Shown piece after piece: positions 6,666 through 9,316 of a stretch of DNA of 9,316 bases. The DNA lies in contig JAGVPF010000084.1 of the NCBI GenBank assembly GCA_020052325.1, positions 1 to 9,316 on the forward strand, read 5' to 3'. This DNA comes from an archaeon (GTDB taxonomy: Archaea > Micrarchaeota > Micrarchaeia > Anstonellales > Bilamarchaeaceae). The position numbers and the translations under genes were made by a program. The notes beneath the pieces are model-generated. The model was given only the letters and a program-made list of their open reading frames with translations, did not search any database and had not been told where the DNA came from. Positions within the stretch are counted from its first letter, which is position 1. Every line of letters begins with the position of its first letter.

Positions 6666-7368
6666 GCATGAAGCGGCCGAGGCCTTTTTTCAGCCCGCCT
6701 AGGGAGGAGCGGTCGGCGTCCAGGTCATTTGATGCGAATCTGAGGAAAGCGCCAAGACTTTCGTTATCTTTGGCTGAACCGTTCCACGCGCTGACGGCAT
6801 CCTCGTAGCGCCTTGCTTCCCAAACCATGGCCTCAAGAGTCTTAGCCGACATCTTTGCGCGGTCGGCCCTCATGAGATTGTTGAAGGGACAAACGACTTC
6901 TTTCCGGATATATGGAATCCCATCACGGATTGAAAATGGATAACCGAGGCAGATGCCGGGCTTCGCATTTTCAATGGTGCATCTCAGTTCGCCATTCCGA
7001 AAAAAAGTGCACATGCCGTTTTCATGCTGGAGCACGAGCTTGAACATGCCCCCTTCCAGCCGGATGGCGAAACAGTCTTCTTTGCTCGCCGGAGCCAGCT
7101 CGATGAACTCTTCTGCCTGCCTCCCTTCCATGTGGAGTATGCGGACGATGTCAAAAAGCGTCAGGTCCACGCGCAAATCGCAGCAGAGGGCAGGGCAGCC
7201 ATGGCACATGTTTAAACTTTCATGGGCCGGGGTTTGCGAAACGGCCTGGGTGGGGGGTGCGGACGGGGGGGCCTCTTTAGGCATGATGATGGAGACTTTC
7301 GTGCCAGAATCCATTTTTGGGAAGGATTTCCTCGGTTCCCTGGACCGTTTTTTCTTCGACACCGCCAT
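6646..7368 (-). CDS. YkgJ family cysteine-cluster (CxxCxxxCC) protein
   Basis: 240 residues from the ATG at 7368. A basic N-terminus and a Pro/Ala-rich linker (about 30-50) precede the family hallmark C55-H-G-C58-P-A-L-C62-C63, which fits CxxCxxxCC. Further Cys follow at 99, 120 ('GMC'), 130 ('LRC'), 140 ('PGICLGYPF') and 160 ('VVCPF'). This spacing is typical of the YkgJ/UPF0153 putative zinc- or iron-chelating domain. The biochemical role of the family is unsettled. There is no signal peptide, so the protein is probably cytoplasmic. The C-terminal 75 residues are charged and helical. The frame stays open to a TTG at 7410, but that would put the TATA-like box (7388-7398) inside the gene. The start at 7368 gives the usual 25-nt leaderless spacing. 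It is divergent from pelota, 53 nt away. Confidence 0.88.
   Translation of the reverse strand: MAVSKKKRSREPRKSFPKMDSGTKVSIIMPKEAPPSAPPTQAVSQTPAHESLNMCHGCPALCCDLRVDLTLFDIVRILHMEGRQAEEFIELAPASKEDCFAIRLEGGMFKLVLQHENGMCTFFRNGELRCTIENAKPGICLGYPFSIRDGIPYIRKEVVCPFNNLMRADRAKMSAKTLEAMVWEARRYEDAVSAWNGSAKDNESLGAFLRFASNDLDADRSSLGGLKKGLGRFMLRVGLR
6672..6690 (+). terminator. Oligo-T terminator candidate for the thioredoxin-fold lipoprotein
   Basis: Twenty bases after the plus-strand stop, a short GGCCGAGGCC palindrome runs directly into six T (6685-6690). It lies inside the convergent YkgJ-type coding region. The hairpin is weak, but the T6 run is of the kind archaeal polymerase stops at. Confidence 0.4.
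7248..7270 (+). other. G-rich tract with G-quadruplex potential
   Basis: The plus strand carries G3 (7248-7250), G6 (7252-7257) and G7 (7264-7270) within 23 nt. Splitting the G7 as GGG-G-GGG gives four G-tracts. On the minus strand these are CCC codons of the Pro-rich linker of the YkgJ-type protein, so the tract may simply reflect that linker. Confidence 0.3.
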
Positions 7369-7374
7369 AAAACG

Positions 7375-7398
7375 ATATTTAAGCCAAAAGATATAATT
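7375..7398. promoter_or_regulatory. Compact divergent promoter between the YkgJ-type gene and pelota
   Basis: Two A/T elements lie in the 53 nt between the start codons. AAGATATAATT (7388-7398), read on the minus strand as AATTATATCTT, is 25 nt from the YkgJ-type ATG and, read on the plus strand, 28 nt from the pelota ATG. ATATTTAAG (7375-7383) is about 43 nt from the pelota ATG and would give a leader with GAGGG (7411-7415) placed as a ribosome binding site. Either one box serves both directions or the two promoters interlock. Confidence 0.5.
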
Positions 7399-7421
7399 GT
7401 TAGTCGGCAAGAGGGAAACCG

Positions 7422-8459
7422 ATGAGGATAGTCCATTTTGACAAGAAAACCGGGGAGCTTAAGCTCCAGGTCGATACGCTCGACGACATGTGGCACCTCG
7501 ACAAGGTGCTTTCCCCAGGCGACGAAGTCGAGGCCCCCAGCCTGCGCACCTACAAGGTCGGAAACAAGGAGGAGAAGAAGCCGGTCAAGATACGCATCAG
7601 GACAGAACGCGTGGAATTCTCAAAGACCTCGAACCGCCTGCGGATTCTTGGGCCCATCATCTGGGGCGAGCCGGAGGAGTACATCCAGCTTGGGAAGTAC
7701 CATACCATCGACGTAGAGCAGGGAGGCCGGGTAAAAATCACCAAGCAATGGAAAAACCATGAGGTGAAAAGGCTCCAGGATGCGGAAAAGGAATCGAAGC
7801 GGCCCCGCATCAGGATTATCGTGATGGACGAGGAGAAGGCGCTAACCGCCATGCTCCGCGCCTTTGGCGTCGAGTATGGGGCGGAGTTCTACAGCGCAGG
7901 GAGCAAGAAGAGCGAGAACTACGAGAAATCCGAGGGGGAGTATTTCGGCACCATTGCCGCAGAAATTGAACGCCACCCGGAGAGGTTCGTGGTGGCTGGC
8001 CCGGGATTCGCCAAGGAGAACCTGAAGAAGTTCATAGAAAAGCGCAAGCCCGAGCTCTTGAAGCGCGTCATATTCGAGAACGTCAGCTATGCCGAGCGCA
8101 GCGGGGTGAACGAGCTGTTCAACCGGGGCGTGATTGAGAAAATCATGGGCGAGGAGCGCTTCGAGAAGGAGATGAAGCTGATTGAGGAGCTGCTTATCGA
8201 GGTGCACAGGGATACCGGACGGGCGGCATACGGGATTGCGGAAGTGAGGAAAGCCATCGATGCGTACGCAGTGAAGAAACTCATAGTCCTTGACGATTAT
8301 CTTAGGACCGACAAGCAGGCCGAGGCGGCCGTGGATCTGGCGGACTCTGCGAAAGCCGAGATAGTCATTTTCTCTTCCGAGGGGGATGCCGGGATGAAGC
8401 TCAAGGGGCTCGGGAAGATAGCCGCTTTTCTAAAGTTCAGGCTTCGGGACATGGAATAG
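7422..8459 (+). CDS. pelA: mRNA surveillance / ribosome rescue factor pelota (Dom34)
   Basis: 345 residues, the normal length for archaeal pelota. It binds the empty A site of stalled ribosomes and, with the GTPase aEF1A and the ATPase ABCE1, splits them. Three eRF1-like domains are visible. Domain 1 (about 1-130), the Sm-fold part, starts 'MRIVHFDKKTGELKLQ' and contains 'DDMWHL' and 'LRILGPI', typical of the family. Domain 2 (about 131-245) holds 'VVAGPGFAKENLKKF', a strong pelota signature. Domain 3 (about 250-345) holds 'DTGRAAYGIAEVRKAI' and 'VKKLIVLDDYL'. The eRF1 GGQ motif is absent, as expected for pelota, so it does not hydrolyse peptidyl-tRNA. The ATG at 7422 has GAGGG 7 nt upstream. 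The last 30 nt overlap the convergent acetyltransferase gene. Confidence 0.96.
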   Translation: MRIVHFDKKTGELKLQVDTLDDMWHLDKVLSPGDEVEAPSLRTYKVGNKEEKKPVKIRIRTERVEFSKTSNRLRILGPIIWGEPEEYIQLGKYHTIDVEQGGRVKITKQWKNHEVKRLQDAEKESKRPRIRIIVMDEEKALTAMLRAFGVEYGAEFYSAGSKKSENYEKSEGEYFGTIAAEIERHPERFVVAGPGFAKENLKKFIEKRKPELLKRVIFENVSYAERSGVNELFNRGVIEKIMGEERFEKEMKLIEELLIEVHRDTGRAAYGIAEVRKAIDAYAVKKLIVLDDYLRTDKQAEAAVDLADSAKAEIVIFSSEGDAGMKLKGLGKIAAFLKFRLRDME

Positions 8460-9008
8460 GCCATGGACGGCAGCCATGAGATAGGAAAGCCTGAGCATCG
8501 ACTTGTGAAGGCAGGGTTCAATGCGCAGCGAGTTGAGATGGCTCTTTTTCAGTTCGATTTCAAAATAGCTGACGCGGACTTTTCCCCGCATGTAGGCCAT
8601 GTCGTGGGAAGGATAGAATTTCGCTCCGGCTTTCGCATGGAAGCCGGTTGCTTCCGGAACGGAAAACGAGTATATCTTCCGAAAACCCAGCTTTTTCGCC
8701 TGCTTGATTCGCTCGTCCCGGAGCATGCTCCCCACATGCGTCCCGGATTTGCCCCGCTGGTATTTTTCCCGAACGTATAGCCCTTTCAGGTATGTGCTGC
8801 CAAGAAGCCGGTCTGAGAGGCGGTTCGTATATGCACCCAGGCCCGCGAGTTCTCCGGTCTCCGTGTCTTCTGCGACGATTACGATTGCATCTTTGATGAC
8901 GAAGTTCAGGATTGCCTGGTCATCCCGCTTGAGCCACCGGTCCAATTCATCATCCGGATGTTCGCCTCCGCGGCTTTTCCGAAGCGTGTTGAAGCTGTCG
9001 CGTATCAC
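8430..9008 (-). CDS. GNAT-family N-acetyltransferase (true start probably upstream of the GTG)
   Basis: 192 residues from the GTG at 9008. The acetyl-CoA-binding core is visible: 'IVIVAEDTETGELAGLGAY' (42-60) fits strands 2-3, and 'LKGLYVREKYQRGKSG' with 'VGSMLRDERIKQAKKLGFRKIY' (74-113) fits motif A. 'GFHAKAGAKFYP' (122-133) fits the strand/loop near the C-terminus of GNATs. The pyrophosphate loop is divergent: the Q/R-x-x-G-x-G/A pattern is only loosely kept in 'QRGKSGTHVG'. The acceptor substrate cannot be told. Upstream of the GTG the same frame stays open to 9068 and reads 'IILRGYSPRDFSQVAQ', which looks like a real GNAT first strand and helix, yet holds no ATG, GTG or TTG. It lies just after the ligase-like gene and is probably co-transcribed with it. 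The 3' end overlaps pelota by 30 nt. Confidence 0.78.
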   Translation of the reverse strand: MIRDSFNTLRKSRGGEHPDDELDRWLKRDDQAILNFVIKDAIVIVAEDTETGELAGLGAYTNRLSDRLLGSTYLKGLYVREKYQRGKSGTHVGSMLRDERIKQAKKLGFRKIYSFSVPEATGFHAKAGAKFYPSHDMAYMRGKVRVSYFEIELKKSHLNSLRIEPCLHKSMLRLSYLMAAVHGLFHVPKPEL

Positions 9009-9058
9009 CTGCGCGACCTGTGAAAAGTCCCGAGGCGAATATCCGCGGAGGATGATTG

Positions 9059-9316
9059 TCAGGAAGGCTCACCGCCATCGAGGATGGAGCGCCGCCGGGA
9101 CACCTTGGACACGAGCCGGTTCAGCTTCCCCCTCTTGTTCCGCGGGATTTCATCCACCGGCTCGAATTCCACGCGGACTGGCTCCCCGAGGCATGCGATT
9201 GTGATGCGGCGCTCGATGTCCTTCCTGGAGGATTCCGGGAAGCCGGCCGAAGACGGCACATAGCGGAATAGGAACAGGTCCTCCTTCTCCTGGATGAGCT
9301 GGTAGGTCCGGATTCC
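9059..9316 (-). CDS. Phenylacetate-CoA ligase-like (PaaK/CapK family) adenylate-forming enzyme, C-terminal part
   Basis: The frame is open from the right edge to TGA (9059-9061), giving the last 85 residues of a longer protein. It begins 'GIRTYQLIQEKEDLFLFRYV' and contains 'EPVRVEFEPVDEIPRNKRGK' followed by 'LNRLVSK'. This matches the C-terminal lid domain of phenylacetate-CoA ligase-like enzymes: a charged beta strand, then the A10 motif P-R-x-K-x-G-K whose last Lys is the catalytic residue that positions the substrate for adenylation. These enzymes activate a carboxylate with ATP and often pass it to CoA; the CapK subgroup works in polysaccharide biosynthesis. The substrate-binding and ATP-binding domains lie outside the window, so the subgroup cannot be decided. 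The GNAT gene follows immediately, probably in one operon. The internal GTG at 9259 is not a real start. Confidence 0.72.
   Translation of the reverse strand, partial: GIRTYQLIQEKEDLFLFRYVPSSAGFPESSRKDIERRITIACLGEPVRVEFEPVDEIPRNKRGKLNRLVSKVSRRRSILDGGEPS

Noticed and set aside
7369..7410. TTG at 7410 as start of the YkgJ-type protein
   Set aside because: It is a weak start codon, is only 11 nt from the pelota ATG, and would swallow the TATA-like box; the ATG at 7368 fits better.
8704..9204. 166-codon plus-strand open frame opposite the GNAT and ligase-like genes
   Set aside because: Arg/Ser/Pro-rich shadow spanning two recognisable minus-strand genes.
1..9316. CRISPR array, tRNA/rRNA genes, insertion sequence, prophage or toxin-antitoxin module
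   Set aside because: No regularly spaced direct repeats, cloverleaf, rRNA-like stretch, transposase or integrase motifs or terminal inverted repeats were seen.

Overview
The window looks like chromosomal DNA of an archaeon, possibly of a small-genome (DPANN-type) lineage. The clearest taxonomic marker is a full-length pelota/Dom34 ribosome-rescue gene (7422-8459), which is archaeal or eukaryotic and not bacterial. AT-rich TATA-like boxes about 25-38 nt before most start codons, little or no 5' leader, oligo-T stretches after stop codons and very tight packing agree with this. The lineage is an inference, because no rRNA or other ranking marker is present.

Layout: (1) 2-394 (+) is the C-terminal end of a probable PLP-dependent aminotransferase. 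(2) 450-1145 (+) encodes a six-helix DUF6498-like membrane protein and 1186-1491 (+) an MscL-type mechanosensitive channel. (3) 1562-2257 (+) encodes a Cys-rich putative lipoprotein. It runs tail-to-tail into a very large minus-strand gene (2100-5948). That gene encodes a 1282-residue surface protein with a signal peptide, long helical/coiled-coil stretches, a central beta-rich region and a C-terminal membrane anchor. (4) Divergent from it, 6108-6665 (+) encodes a thioredoxin-fold lipoprotein with a CSAC active site and ten N-glycosylation sequons. (5) 6646-7368 (-) is a YkgJ-type Cys-cluster protein, divergent from pelota. (6) 8430-9008 (-) is a GNAT acetyltransferase downstream of the C-terminal end of a phenylacetate-CoA-ligase-like adenylate-forming enzyme (9059 to the right edge, -).

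How the parts fit: 450-6665 is almost entirely envelope genes (two membrane proteins, two putative lipoproteins, one giant anchored ectodomain). The thiol-active lipoprotein shares a 159-nt promoter region with the giant Cys-containing surface protein, so a role in folding or disulfide handling of surface proteins is a reasonable inference. The right third is cytoplasmic: ribosome rescue, a metal-binding Cys-cluster protein, an acetyltransferase and an acyl-CoA/adenylate enzyme. All three convergent gene pairs overlap at their 3' ends (158, 20 and 30 nt). I saw no tRNA, rRNA, CRISPR array, transposase or insertion sequence, and no gene-free stretch longer than 300 bases; the longest is 5949-6107, a divergent promoter region.
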